DNA from: Cetobacterium somerae ATCC BAA-474
GTDB lineage: Bacteria; Fusobacteriota; Fusobacteriia; Fusobacteriales; Fusobacteriaceae
DNA: 64,000 nucleotides
Direction: 5' to 3'
Assembly: GCF_000479045.1 (NCBI RefSeq)
Contig: NZ_KI518090.1
Coordinates: 1-64,000, forward strand
The translations under genes and the position numbers were made by a program. The first letter of the stretch is position 1. Every line of letters begins with the position of its first letter. Shown piece by piece: positions 8,650-16,590 of the stretch. The notes beneath the pieces are model-generated. The model saw only the letters and a list, made by a program, of their open reading frames with translations, searched no databases and was not told where the DNA came from.

Positions 8650-9672
8650 TTATTTTCCTAGTAATTCTTTTATTTTTTTAATAAAATTATCAACATCCTC
8701 TTTTGTGCTGTCAAAAGATGTAACAAGTCTTACTTCATGGATATTTTCATTCCATATATAGAAATAAAAAGACTTTTGAAGTTCAGAAATTATTTCTTTA
8801 GGTAAAATAGCAAAAACAGCATTAGCTAAAACTTCTTTTGTTACGGGTATTTCAATTTTTTCTAACTCTAATTTTAAATATTGAGCAATATCATTTGCAT
8901 TTTTAGCACATTCAAACCAAATATTGTTTTTTATATAAGGAACGAATTGAGCAGACATAAATCTCATTTTTGAATACAATTGAAGATTTTGTTTTCTTAT
9001 CCAAGAAAATTCTTTAGCTAATTCTTTATTGAAAAATATAAGAGCTTCACCAAACATTAATCCATTTTTAGTACCACCAAAAGATAAAACATCAACTCCT
9101 AAATCTCCAGTCATCTCTTTAAAAGAACATCCTAAGGCTACAGCAGCATTAGAAATTCTTGCTCCATCCATATGTAAAAGCATATTATTTTCCTTAGCAA
9201 AATTAGAAATAGCTTTAATTTCATCTAATGTATAAACAGTTCCATATTCTGTAGTTTGGCTGATTGAAATAATTTCAGCTTTTGGTTTATGAAAGTTATT
9301 TTTAAAAGTTAACCATTTTTTAGCAGCTTCTAAGTCAAGTTTTCCATCTGTACTTGGAACTGTAAGAAGTTGCATACCAGTTATCTTGCTAGGAGCTCCA
9401 GTTTCATCTTGCACAATGTGAGCATTCTCAGGAGTTATAACAGCAGATGCTCGAGCTTTCATTCCTTCTAGTGCTAATACGTTAGCTCCAGTACCATTAA
9501 ATACAAAAAACACTTCAACATCCCCAAATATATCTTTGAAGCATTCAATCGCTTCTTGAGTGATTTCATCTGCTCCATAAGCAGAAACATGGCCGTTATT
9601 AACTTCAATTATTTTTTCTAAAATTTTCTGATGGACACCACTATAGTTATCACTAGCAAAAGATTTTTTCAT
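8650..9672 (-). CDS. ltaE: Low-specificity L-threonine aldolase (PLP enzyme)
   Basis: This 340-residue fold-type I PLP enzyme cleaves L-threonine or L-allo-threonine to glycine and acetaldehyde. The PLP-binding lysine is Lys202 in SFGGTKNG, and Asp169 in HMDGARI contacts the pyridine nitrogen. The N-terminal FASDNYSGVH also matches the family. It stands alone with its own promoter, divergent from the riboswitch-controlled purine permease. A GGAGG site lies about 11 bases before the ATG. Confidence 0.9.
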   Translation of the reverse strand: MKKSFASDNYSGVHQKILEKIIEVNNGHVSAYGADEITQEAIECFKDIFGDVEVFFVFNGTGANVLALEGMKARASAVITPENAHIVQDETGAPSKITGMQLLTVPSTDGKLDLEAAKKWLTFKNNFHKPKAEIISISQTTEYGTVYTLDEIKAISNFAKENNMLLHMDGARISNAAVALGCSFKEMTGDLGVDVLSFGGTKNGLMFGEALIFFNKELAKEFSWIRKQNLQLYSKMRFMSAQFVPYIKNNIWFECAKNANDIAQYLKLELEKIEIPVTKEVLANAVFAILPKEIISELQKSFYFYIWNENIHEVRLVTSFDSTKEDVDNFIKKIKELLGK

Positions 9673-9708
9673 AAATTATATTACCTCCCAGTATATTTAT
9701 TTTAATAC

Positions 9709-9737
9709 ATTATAGTTTTTTTCTTTATAAAAAGCAA
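9709..9737 (-). promoter_or_regulatory. Promoter for the threonine aldolase gene
   Basis: On the minus strand TTGCTT (9732-9737) is followed after exactly 17 bases by a perfect TATAAT (9709-9714). Confidence 0.6.
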
Positions 9738-9750
9738 AAATAAATAAAAC

Positions 9751-9779
9751 TTGACAAAATTGGAAGAAATCTTTAATAT
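9751..9779 (+). promoter_or_regulatory. Promoter for the riboswitch-purine permease transcript
   Basis: A perfect TTGACA (9751-9756) is followed after 17 bases by TAATAT (9774-9779). The predicted start near 9786 lies just upstream of the aptamer. Confidence 0.7.
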
Positions 9780-9803
9780 TTAGGTAAAGATTATATTTAA
9801 TTT

Positions 9804-9870
9804 GAACCATATATACTCCGAATACGGCGGAGAGTTTCTACGAGCTACCTTAAATAGCTTTCTATGGGTC
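9804..9870 (+). promoter_or_regulatory. Purine riboswitch aptamer, guanine type
   Basis: The three-way junction of the purine riboswitch is visible. P1 pairs 9804-9811 with 9863-9870 with one mismatch. P2 pairs CTCCG (9816-9820) with CGGAG (9828-9832). P3 pairs GAGCTA (9842-9847) with TAGCTT (9855-9860), including wobble. The J2/3 core GTTTCTAC and loop CCTTAAA are conserved. The specificity base in J3/1 is C (9862, in TCTATG), equivalent to C74 of guanine sensors; adenine sensors have U. It therefore should bind guanine or hypoxanthine and lies before a purine permease gene. Confidence 0.93.
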
Positions 9871-9923
9871 ACAACTTAGTATTTTTTATTAAGTTTTTTG
9901 ACCTGTTTTTGCAGGTCTTTTTT
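9867..9923 (+). terminator. Riboswitch expression platform: terminator and competing antiterminator
   Basis: The terminator pairs GACCTG (9900-9905) with CAGGTC (9912-9917), followed by a T-run. The competing antiterminator pairs GGTCA (9867-9871, which overlaps the 3' strand of P1) with TGACC (9899-9903), extended by AACTTA (9873-9878) with TAAGTT (9890-9895). Ligand binding would hold P1, free the terminator and switch the permease off. Confidence 0.88.
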
Positions 9924-9974
9924 ATTTTAGTCAGTAATTATTATAAAATATTAAAATAAATCTAGGAGGGAAAC

Positions 9975-11261
9975 ATGGAAAAATTGTTTCAATTAAAAGA
10001 GCACGGAACGACAGTAAAACAGGAGATAATAGCGGGGGTTACAACATTTTTAACAATGGCATATATTATATTTGTTAATCCCTCAATATTATCAATGACG
10101 GGAATGGATAAAGGTGCATTAATAACAGTAACATGTTTAGCATCAGCGATAGGAACGGCTATAACAGCATTTTGGGTAAATGCACCATTAGCTATGGCAC
10201 CAGGAATGGGATTAAATGCATTTTTTACTTTTACACTTGTTTTAGGAAATGGAGCGACATGGGAACAGGCTTTAGGAGTAGTATTTATATCTGGAGTTAT
10301 CTTCTTAGCGCTAACATTTTCAGGATTGAGAGAGAAAATAATTGATGCTATACCAGCTGAGATTAGGTTAGCTGTGGGAGCGGGAATAGGTTTATTTATA
10401 GCTTTTATAGGAATGCAGGGAATGGGATTAATTGTAAGCAATCCAGCAACAGTGGTGGCTTTAGGGAAATTTAATTTAAATGTTGTTTTAGGATTAGTAG
10501 GTTTTGCAATTATGGGATTCTTAGAGATGAAAAAAGTTAAGGGTGGAATTTTAATAGGAATTGTAGCTACAACAGTTTTAGGAATTATATTTGGTGCAGT
10601 TCAATTACCATCACAAATAATATCAATGCCTCCAAGTCCAGCACCAATTGCTTTAAAACTTGATGTTTTAGGAGCAATTAAGCCAATATTTTTAGGATCG
10701 ATTTTTTCATTTATGTTTGTCGATTTATTTGATTCTTTAGGAACTATAATGGCTTGTGCTCATGAAGCTGAAATGATAGATGAAAAAGGTAAGATAAAAA
10801 ATGTTAGTAAAATATTAGAGGCTGATGCAATAGCGACAGTAATAGGTTCTTTATTAGGAACATCAACAACTACAACATTTGTAGAGTCAGCTTCAGGAAT
10901 TGCAGTTGGTGGAAGAACAGGATTAACAGCGCTAACAACAGCGGTATTATTTGCGATTTCACTATTCTTTTCTCCAATTATAGGGGTTGTACCAGCATTT
11001 GCAACGGCTCCAGCTTTAATACTTGTAGGAGTTTATATGTTTAAAAATTTATTGGATATAGATTTTCATAATATAGAAGTTGCAATACCTTGTTTCTTAA
11101 TAATAATAATGATGCCATTAACTTATAGCATATCAATTGGAATTTCTTTTGGATTTATTTCTTACATATTAGTATGTTTATTTGGTGGGAAAATTACACA
11201 TGTAAAGCCTATAATGTGGGCGATAGGATTTTTCTCAGTTGTAGAGTTAATGTTTAAATAA
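9975..11261 (+). CDS. NCS2-family guanine/hypoxanthine (purine) permease, PbuG/AzgA type
   Basis: This 428-residue polytopic inner-membrane protein of the AzgA branch imports purine bases by cation symport. Visible family features are the N-terminal GVTTFLTMAYIIFVNP (about 21-36), the substrate-region segments MAPGMGLNAFFTFT and GAGIGLFIAFIGMQG, and the conserved DLFDSLGT and STTTTFVES stretches. The upstream guanine-type riboswitch supports a purine rather than a uracil or xanthine substrate. An AGGAGGG site lies before the ATG. It is a single-gene transcript ending at a bidirectional terminator shared with the convergent brnQ copy. Confidence 0.92.
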   Translation: MEKLFQLKEHGTTVKQEIIAGVTTFLTMAYIIFVNPSILSMTGMDKGALITVTCLASAIGTAITAFWVNAPLAMAPGMGLNAFFTFTLVLGNGATWEQALGVVFISGVIFLALTFSGLREKIIDAIPAEIRLAVGAGIGLFIAFIGMQGMGLIVSNPATVVALGKFNLNVVLGLVGFAIMGFLEMKKVKGGILIGIVATTVLGIIFGAVQLPSQIISMPPSPAPIALKLDVLGAIKPIFLGSIFSFMFVDLFDSLGTIMACAHEAEMIDEKGKIKNVSKILEADAIATVIGSLLGTSTTTTFVESASGIAVGGRTGLTALTTAVLFAISLFFSPIIGVVPAFATAPALILVGVYMFKNLLDIDFHNIEVAIPCFLIIIMMPLTYSISIGISFGFISYILVCLFGGKITHVKPIMWAIGFFSVVELMFK

Positions 11262-11287
11262 AAAAAAGGAGCTTAGCTCCTTTTTTT
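11261..11287. terminator. Bidirectional terminator between purine permease and brnQ copy 1
   Basis: GGAGC (11268-11272) pairs with GCTCC (11276-11280) with seven A before and seven T after. The brnQ stop codon (11286-11288) lies in the T-run. Confidence 0.9.
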
Positions 11288-12545
11288 ATGCATTCTTTTT
11301 TAAAGTTAGTTTTTCAGTTTTAAAGGTAAAAGATATTCCAAAAGCTATTAAAGCTGGTATAACCCAAGGGAATCCGTGGTTAGCAAGAGGAATAAAGCTT
11401 AAATCTACTTTTAACATTTCAGCTATACTGATTATTAAAGTTACTGCAACAACAGATTTAAAGGTAAAGTGATTTTTAATACCAAAAATATTTAGTAAAA
11501 TAAGAACGATAGTAACTGGATAAAGTATTACTAAAACAGGTACAGATAAACTAATTATATAGTCTAATCCTGCAACAGAAAGTATTGTTGAGAAAATACA
11601 AATTCCAAGAGCTATTTTTTTATAAGATATTTTAAATAGTTTTGAAAACCATTCACTAGCTAAAGCAACTAATCCTACAGAAGTTGTTAAACAAGCTGCA
11701 GCAACACAAATTCCAAAAGCTATTTTCCCAATATTTCCAAGAGTCAGTTCTGCTAAAGTTAATGTTGTTTGAGCAGTTGTAAGACCTTTTATACTACTAA
11801 TTTGTGCTCCTAAATAGATTAAGCTTAAATAGATAAATCCAAGACCAATAGCAGCAATAAATCCAGCATTACTTAAAAAAGATTTTTGTTCATTTGTATC
11901 AGTTACTCCCTTTCCTTCAAGTCCTCTAATAATTATAACTCCAAATAGAACAGAAGCTAAAGCATCCATTGTCTGGTAACCACTAACAAATCCATAAGAG
12001 AAAGGGTTTCCATTTATTATAGAGTCAACAGGCGTTCCTAAATCGCTAGTTATTCCTAAAATAGTTATTAATGAAAGAATTAATAAGATAATAGGTGTTA
12101 AAAATTTACCTAGAATATCAGTTATACTTGATTCATTTAAAACTAAGAATAAAGTTACTCCAAAGAAAATAACAGATGTTAACACAGCTATAATAGTAGG
12201 GTTTGAATTAGGAAATAAAGGTAAAACTCCCATTTCAAAAGTAGTTGATCCTGTTCTTGGTATAGCAAATAGAGGACCTATAACTAATATTAATATAGTA
12301 GAATAGATTGTATTAAATTTATTTGAAACTTTATTTGCAAACTCATCTAGACTTCCAACTTTTGTGAATGCAAGAATTCCAAGTAGTGGTAAACCAATTC
12401 CAGTTAGAAAAAATCCTAGACCAGCCTCAAACCAATCCTTTCCTACAGCTACTCCAACAGAAGGTGGGAATAGTAAATTTCCTGCTCCAAAAAACATAGA
12501 GAATAGAGCGAAACCTAAAATTAAAATTTCTTTCTTTTTATTCAT
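11286..12545 (-). CDS. brnQ: Branched-chain amino acid:cation symporter, LIVCS family (copy 1)
   Basis: This 419-residue protein has about 12 membrane segments and imports leucine, isoleucine and valine with Na+ or H+. The N-terminus (ALFSMFFGAGNLLFPP, about 13-28) and FAIPRTGSTTFEMGV near residue 95 are hallmarks of BrnQ. The start at 12545 is set by GGAGG five bases upstream. A very similar protein lies at 15215-16447 in the opposite orientation, with agcS and a WYL regulator between them. Substrate preference between the two copies cannot be read from sequence. Confidence 0.92.
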   Translation of the reverse strand: MNKKKEILILGFALFSMFFGAGNLLFPPSVGVAVGKDWFEAGLGFFLTGIGLPLLGILAFTKVGSLDEFANKVSNKFNTIYSTILILVIGPLFAIPRTGSTTFEMGVLPLFPNSNPTIIAVLTSVIFFGVTLFLVLNESSITDILGKFLTPIILLILSLITILGITSDLGTPVDSIINGNPFSYGFVSGYQTMDALASVLFGVIIIRGLEGKGVTDTNEQKSFLSNAGFIAAIGLGFIYLSLIYLGAQISSIKGLTTAQTTLTLAELTLGNIGKIAFGICVAAACLTTSVGLVALASEWFSKLFKISYKKIALGICIFSTILSVAGLDYIISLSVPVLVILYPVTIVLILLNIFGIKNHFTFKSVVAVTLIISIAEMLKVDLSFIPLANHGFPWVIPALIAFGISFTFKTEKLTLKKNA

Positions 12546-12569
12546 TGTAACCTCCAAAAAATTAGTATT

Positions 12570-12598
12570 ATTGTAATAAAAAAATGTGTGTGTTTAAA
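12570..12598 (-). promoter_or_regulatory. Promoter for brnQ copy 1
   Basis: On the minus strand TTTAAA (12593-12598) is followed after 17 bases by TACAAT (12570-12575), 25 bases before the start. The rest of the 300-base divergent spacer up to agcS (12599-12852) is very A+T-rich; it holds a weak inverted repeat (AACCC 12718-12722 with GGGTT 12735-12739) but no convincing agcS promoter or riboswitch. Confidence 0.55.
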
Positions 12599-12852
12599 TA
12601 ATTAGAAAAATTGTATCAAAAAATCAGAAAAAAATCAAGAATAAAATAATGAAAAAAAGGTATGAATGTACTAAAAAAATGGTATATAGAACAATAAAGT
12701 TTAGAAAAAAATACAAGAACCCTTTAAAAACAATGGGTTTGTTTTCCAAAAATACGAACAAAAAAATAAAAAAATTGTTATCTATTAAGTAGGAAAAATA
12801 AATGTTAGGATTATTTTAGAAAATATTAAGGGTAAATTAAGGAGGAGTCATT

Positions 12853-14202
12853 ATGGAAATATTGAAGTCTATAATAAATGGAACTAATGCAATTTTGTGG
12901 GAAAAAAATGTACTTGTGGTAATGCTTATTGGGATGGCTTTATATGCCAGCTATAAAACTAAATTTATGCAAATTAGATTATTTGGAGAAATAGTAAAAA
13001 CTTTAAAAGGTGAAAAAACAACTGGAGAAAAAATAAGTTCTTTAGAGGCTTTTTATTTAGGAACAGCTTGTAGAGTAGGAGCAGGAAATATAGCTGGAGT
13101 TGTAGCAGCTATATCTATAGGAGGACCTGGGGCATTGTTTTGGATGTGGATAGTAGCATTATTAGGGGCCTCAACAGCATTTGTTGAATCAGTTCTATCT
13201 GTAATTCATAGGGAAAAAGACTCTAATGGAAATTATAGAGGTGGAACACCGTGGGTTATAAAAAATAGATTAAAAAAGAGATGGTTAGGAATAGTTTATG
13301 CAGTAGCTTCAGTAATATGTTATATTGGAGTTATTCAAGTTATGGCAAACTCTGTAACTGAGTCAGTAGTTGGAGCTTATAAATTAAATCCAACAATAAT
13401 TTCAGTAATATTGGCATTATTAGTTGCAATAACAATTTTTGGTAAAGGAAGAAAAGATAAAATTGTAACAGCATTAAATAAAATTGTTCCTGTAATGGCT
13501 TTTATGTATTTAGCAGTTGTATTATATGTTCTTTTAACTAATATAACAGAAATACCAATGGTCTTTGGAAAAATATTCTCGGCAGCATTTGGAATAAATC
13601 AATTTGCAGGAGGAGCTTTAGGTGGAGCAATCATGCAAGGAGTAAGAAGAGGGTTGTTTTCTAATGAGGCAGGGAGTGGTAACGGGAATTACGCAGCAGC
13701 CTTAGCAGATGTAGATGAACCTGTAAAACAAGGAATGGTTCAATCATTAAGTGTTTTTGTGGATACATTAGTTATTTGCAGTGCAACAGCCTTTGTTGTG
13801 TTATTAGCAAGTGATTCTAGGTTAAGTGAGCTAAATGGAATGGTGCTATTCCAAGAAGCTTTAAAAAGTCATATTGGCTGGATAGGAATACCCTTTACAG
13901 TAATAATATTATTTTTCTTTTCTTTTAGCACGATACTGGGAGTTACTTTTTATGGAAGAAACGCATTACAATTTATTAGTGAGAATCCTAAAGTAAATAC
14001 AGGTTATCAATTGATAGTTGTATGGATGGTTTATGTTGGTGGAGTTGAACAAAATTATTTTGTTTGGTCTTTAGCTGACTTTGGATTAGGATTAATGACT
14101 GTAATTAATATTGTAGCGATAGCTCCCCTAATAAACGAAAGTATTGTATATTTGGAAAAATACGAGCAAAAATTAAAGGGATGTGCTAAAATAAACCCAT
14201 AA
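12853..14202 (+). CDS. AgcS-family sodium:alanine/glycine symporter
   Basis: This 449-residue inner-membrane protein imports alanine or glycine with Na+. Family signatures include GTACRVGAGNIAGV (about 73-86), the PGALFWMW segment, GTPWVI and RRGLFSNEAGSGN near residue 275. The length is typical. Its ATG follows GGAGGAGT. A 29-base gap with a hairpin separates it from the WYL regulator, and the two are probably one transcript. Divergent from brnQ copy 1. Confidence 0.92.
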   Translation: MEILKSIINGTNAILWEKNVLVVMLIGMALYASYKTKFMQIRLFGEIVKTLKGEKTTGEKISSLEAFYLGTACRVGAGNIAGVVAAISIGGPGALFWMWIVALLGASTAFVESVLSVIHREKDSNGNYRGGTPWVIKNRLKKRWLGIVYAVASVICYIGVIQVMANSVTESVVGAYKLNPTIISVILALLVAITIFGKGRKDKIVTALNKIVPVMAFMYLAVVLYVLLTNITEIPMVFGKIFSAAFGINQFAGGALGGAIMQGVRRGLFSNEAGSGNGNYAAALADVDEPVKQGMVQSLSVFVDTLVICSATAFVVLLASDSRLSELNGMVLFQEALKSHIGWIGIPFTVIILFFFSFSTILGVTFYGRNALQFISENPKVNTGYQLIVVWMVYVGGVEQNYFVWSLADFGLGLMTVINIVAIAPLINESIVYLEKYEQKLKGCAKINP

Positions 14203-14220
14203 ATTATGTAAAGTTATGGG
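14196..14220 (+). promoter_or_regulatory. Hairpin over the agcS stop codon and part of the WYL-gene ribosome site
   Basis: CCCATAA (14196-14202, containing the agcS stop) pairs perfectly with TTATGGG (14214-14220) around an 11-base loop. The last three G of the stem are the first three of the GGGGGA ribosome site of the WYL gene, so the fold would partly hide it. This is consistent with translational coupling. Confidence 0.45.
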
Positions 14221-14231
14221 GGAACTGAAGT

Positions 14232-15086
14232 ATGAAAAAAGTAAGAGTTACAGTTTCAGAAGATATTTGGAGACTTTTAAAAAAAGATTCAGAAGAGTTT
14301 GGAATAAACAATAATAAATTATGTAATTTTATTTTAGATAAATTTAAATACACTAAAAAGTTTGATATTGATAAGTTTATAGAACCTCAAGGAAGACCTT
14401 TAAAAAAAGTTATACAATTTGATTTAAATGTAGCTAATAAAGGTATATATTATGATATTTTAAAGGCAAATGATGTAGAGGTAGAAGCTGAGTTTTTTAG
14501 AGATCTTTTTGAAATATATTCATCACAATTTAAGTATCAACGAGAAATATTTATATTTCAAGATACTTACAAAGTAGTTTTAGAAGCTATAAAAAATAAA
14601 TCAAAAATGAGAATATTATATATGGAAGATAATTTAATAATATCTCCATATTTTATAAAAAGAGAGGATCAAGGAGATGAAAATTTTATATTTGCTTATG
14701 ATGATGAGAATAGAATTTATAGAAGTATAAAATTAAAAGATGTGATTATTTTAGGTGTGCTAAATGAAAAAATTCAAATTAGAGATAAAAAATATATTGA
14801 AAATATGAGGAAAAATTTCGATCCATTTTTAGGAGAGAGATTATTAATAAAAGCTATTTTTACTCCAATAGGAGAGAGTATGCTAAAAAGTTTTACTAAC
14901 TATAAACCTAAACTTATAAAAAAAGATGAAAATATTTATCAATTTGAAATGACTTTAGAGAATGCTAAGTTTTATTTTGCTTCTTTTTTAAAAGAGGTTA
15001 CGATAATAGAGCCACAAAAATTAAGAGATGAATTAAGAAGTTCTTTTTTACAAGCATATAAAATTTATGATGATAAAAAAATTTAA
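14232..15086 (+). CDS. WYL-domain transcriptional regulator with N-terminal ribbon-helix-helix-like segment
   Basis: This 284-residue protein has three visible parts. Residues 1-30 (KKVRVTVSEDIW...) resemble a ribbon-helix-helix DNA-binding strand and helices. About 110-180 resembles a WYL domain, with the basic ligand-binding strands and YRSIKLKDV near its end. About 190-280 resembles the WCX extension that often follows WYL. WYL proteins bind nucleotides or other small ligands, or sense signals, and usually control genes nearby. Most bacterial WYL regulators have an HTH; the RHH form is a recognised minority. Its position behind agcS and before brnQ copy 2 suggests control of amino-acid uptake, which is inference. 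Confidence 0.7.
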   Translation: MKKVRVTVSEDIWRLLKKDSEEFGINNNKLCNFILDKFKYTKKFDIDKFIEPQGRPLKKVIQFDLNVANKGIYYDILKANDVEVEAEFFRDLFEIYSSQFKYQREIFIFQDTYKVVLEAIKNKSKMRILYMEDNLIISPYFIKREDQGDENFIFAYDDENRIYRSIKLKDVIILGVLNEKIQIRDKKYIENMRKNFDPFLGERLLIKAIFTPIGESMLKSFTNYKPKLIKKDENIYQFEMTLENAKFYFASFLKEVTIIEPQKLRDELRSSFLQAYKIYDDKKI

Positions 15087-15091
15087 AAAAC

Positions 15092-15120
15092 TTGAAAAAA
15101 TAAAAAAAAAGTGTTATTAT
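15092..15120 (+). promoter_or_regulatory. Promoter for brnQ copy 2
   Basis: TTGAAA (15092-15097) is followed after 17 bases by TATTAT (15115-15120), starting 6 bases after the WYL stop codon. The predicted transcript begins near 15127 and runs through a terminator-like hairpin before brnQ. Confidence 0.6.
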
Positions 15121-15149
15121 TTACAAAAATTAAAATTAATTATCAAAAT

Positions 15150-15182
15150 AAAGGCAATCTTTTCTAAACAGGTTGCCTTTTT
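15150..15182 (+). terminator. Terminator/attenuator in the brnQ copy 2 leader
   Basis: AAAGGCAATC (15150-15159) pairs with GGTTGCCTTT (15171-15180), 10 base pairs with one G-U, followed by five T. It is good enough to terminate, yet only about 30 bases separate it from the brnQ start. It is either the terminator of the agcS-WYL transcript or an attenuator of brnQ, or both. Confidence 0.75.
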
Positions 15183-15214
15183 AATAATATTTATTTTATA
15201 TGGGGAGGAAAAGA

Positions 15215-16447
15215 ATGAATAAAAGAAAAGAGATTTTAGTTTTAGGGTTAGCATTATTTTCGATGTTTTTTGGAGCGGGGAACTTGTTATTTCCACCATC
15301 TCTTGGGGTAGCAGTTGGACAAAGTTGGTTTATAGCAGGAATAGGATTTTTTATAACTGGAGTTGGATTACCACTACTTGGAATTCTTGCTTTTACAAAA
15401 GGTGGAAGTCTAGATGAGTTTGCAAGTAAAGTTTCTAAAAAATTTAATACAGCATACTTAACAACATTAATTTTAGTAATTGGACCATTATTTGCAATTC
15501 CAAGAACAGGATCAACTACTTTTGAAATGGGAGTATTACCACTAATAGGAGGAGCGGACCCTAAAATTTCTGCAATAGCTTGTTCTGTTATATTTTTCGG
15601 AATAACACTATTTTTAGTTTTAAATGAATCTAAAGTAACAGATGTTTTAGGAAAGTTTCTGACACCTATTATATTAGTGATTTTAGCTTTAATAACAGTA
15701 TTTGGAATTTTAAATCCGATTGGAGAACCAGTAGCAAGCATAGTTGAAGGAAGTCAATTTTCATATGGATTTATAAATGGTTATCAAACAATGGATGCAT
15801 TAGCTTCAGTTTTATTTGGTGTAATAATAGTAAAAGGATTAGAAGGAAAAGGTGTTACAGATTCTAAAGAGCAAAAAGTTTTTTTAACTGGAGCAGGATT
15901 TATAGCAGCATTAGGATTAGGATTAATATATTTTAGTTTAATTTATCTAGGAGCACAAATTAGCAGTATGCAAAATTTATCTACAGCTCAAACAGCATTA
16001 ATGGTAGCTGAATTAACATTAGGAAGTTCAGGAAAGATTGCATTTGGTATTTGTGTAGCTGCAGCATGTTTAACAACTTCTGTAGGATTAACAGCATTAG
16101 TGAGTGATTGGTTTTCAAAGCTAACAAATGTATCATATAAAAAAGTAGCTATTATAACATGTATATTTTCAGCAATATTAGCAGTAGCAGGTTTAGACTA
16201 TATCATAAGCTTAGCTGTACCAGTTTTAGTAATCCTTTACCCAGTTACTATTGTATTAATTGTTTTAAATATTTTTGGAGTTGAAAATAGAAATTGTTTT
16301 GCCTTTGCAACGATAATTACTTTAATTATAAGCATTTTAGAAGTTTTAAAAGTAAACTTATCATTTATACCTCTATCAAATTTAGGTTTTGCATGGATTA
16401 TTCCAGCAATAATTGCCTTTTTAATTGGAAAAGTTATAAAAAATTAA
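15215..16447 (+). CDS. brnQ: Branched-chain amino acid:cation symporter, LIVCS family (copy 2)
   Basis: This 410-residue BrnQ protein is highly similar to copy 1 throughout, sharing ALFSMFFGAGNLLFPP, GPLFAIPRTGSTTFEMGVLPL and SYGF(V/I)(S/N)GYQTMDALASVLFG stretches. It differs most at the C-terminus, which is about nine residues shorter. The start is the ATG at 15215 after GGGGAGG; an ATG five codons earlier overlaps the ribosome site. The leader contains a terminator hairpin, so expression may be attenuated. It ends at its own strong terminator. Confidence 0.92.
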   Translation: MNKRKEILVLGLALFSMFFGAGNLLFPPSLGVAVGQSWFIAGIGFFITGVGLPLLGILAFTKGGSLDEFASKVSKKFNTAYLTTLILVIGPLFAIPRTGSTTFEMGVLPLIGGADPKISAIACSVIFFGITLFLVLNESKVTDVLGKFLTPIILVILALITVFGILNPIGEPVASIVEGSQFSYGFINGYQTMDALASVLFGVIIVKGLEGKGVTDSKEQKVFLTGAGFIAALGLGLIYFSLIYLGAQISSMQNLSTAQTALMVAELTLGSSGKIAFGICVAAACLTTSVGLTALVSDWFSKLTNVSYKKVAIITCIFSAILAVAGLDYIISLAVPVLVILYPVTIVLIVLNIFGVENRNCFAFATIITLIISILEVLKVNLSFIPLSNLGFAWIIPAIIAFLIGKVIKN

Positions 16448-16487
16448 CTAGAAAGTTTGTTTGTATATACTTAATATATTAAAATAG

Positions 16488-16517
16488 AACTCAATCATAT
16501 TTTGATTGAGTTTTTTT
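16488..16517 (+). terminator. Terminator after brnQ copy 2
   Basis: AACTCAATCA (16488-16497) pairs with TGATTGAGTT (16503-16512), followed by a run of seven T. Confidence 0.9.
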
Positions 16518-16526
16518 AATATTATC

Positions 16527-16555
16527 TTGAAAAAAAAGGATAAAGGGTGTATAAT
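16527..16555 (+). promoter_or_regulatory. Promoter for the formate/nitrite transporter gene
   Basis: TTGAAA (16527-16532) is followed after 17 bases by a perfect TATAAT (16550-16555), 35 bases before the GTG start. Confidence 0.75.
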
Positions 16556-16590
16556 TCCAAACTGTATGAAAAAAAATCAGGAGGGAAAAA

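Noticed and set aside
9989-10441. 150-codon minus-strand frame
   Set aside because: It is a shadow of the purine permease gene, with no ribosome site and no recognisable protein features.
12718-12739. Inverted repeat AACCC/GGGTT in the brnQ-agcS spacer
   Set aside because: Only 5 base pairs in very A+T-rich sequence, with no T-run and no known motif.
15196-15741. 181-codon minus-strand frame over brnQ copy 2
   Set aside because: The same shadow frame occurs over brnQ copy 1, showing that it is a by-product of the BrnQ codons.
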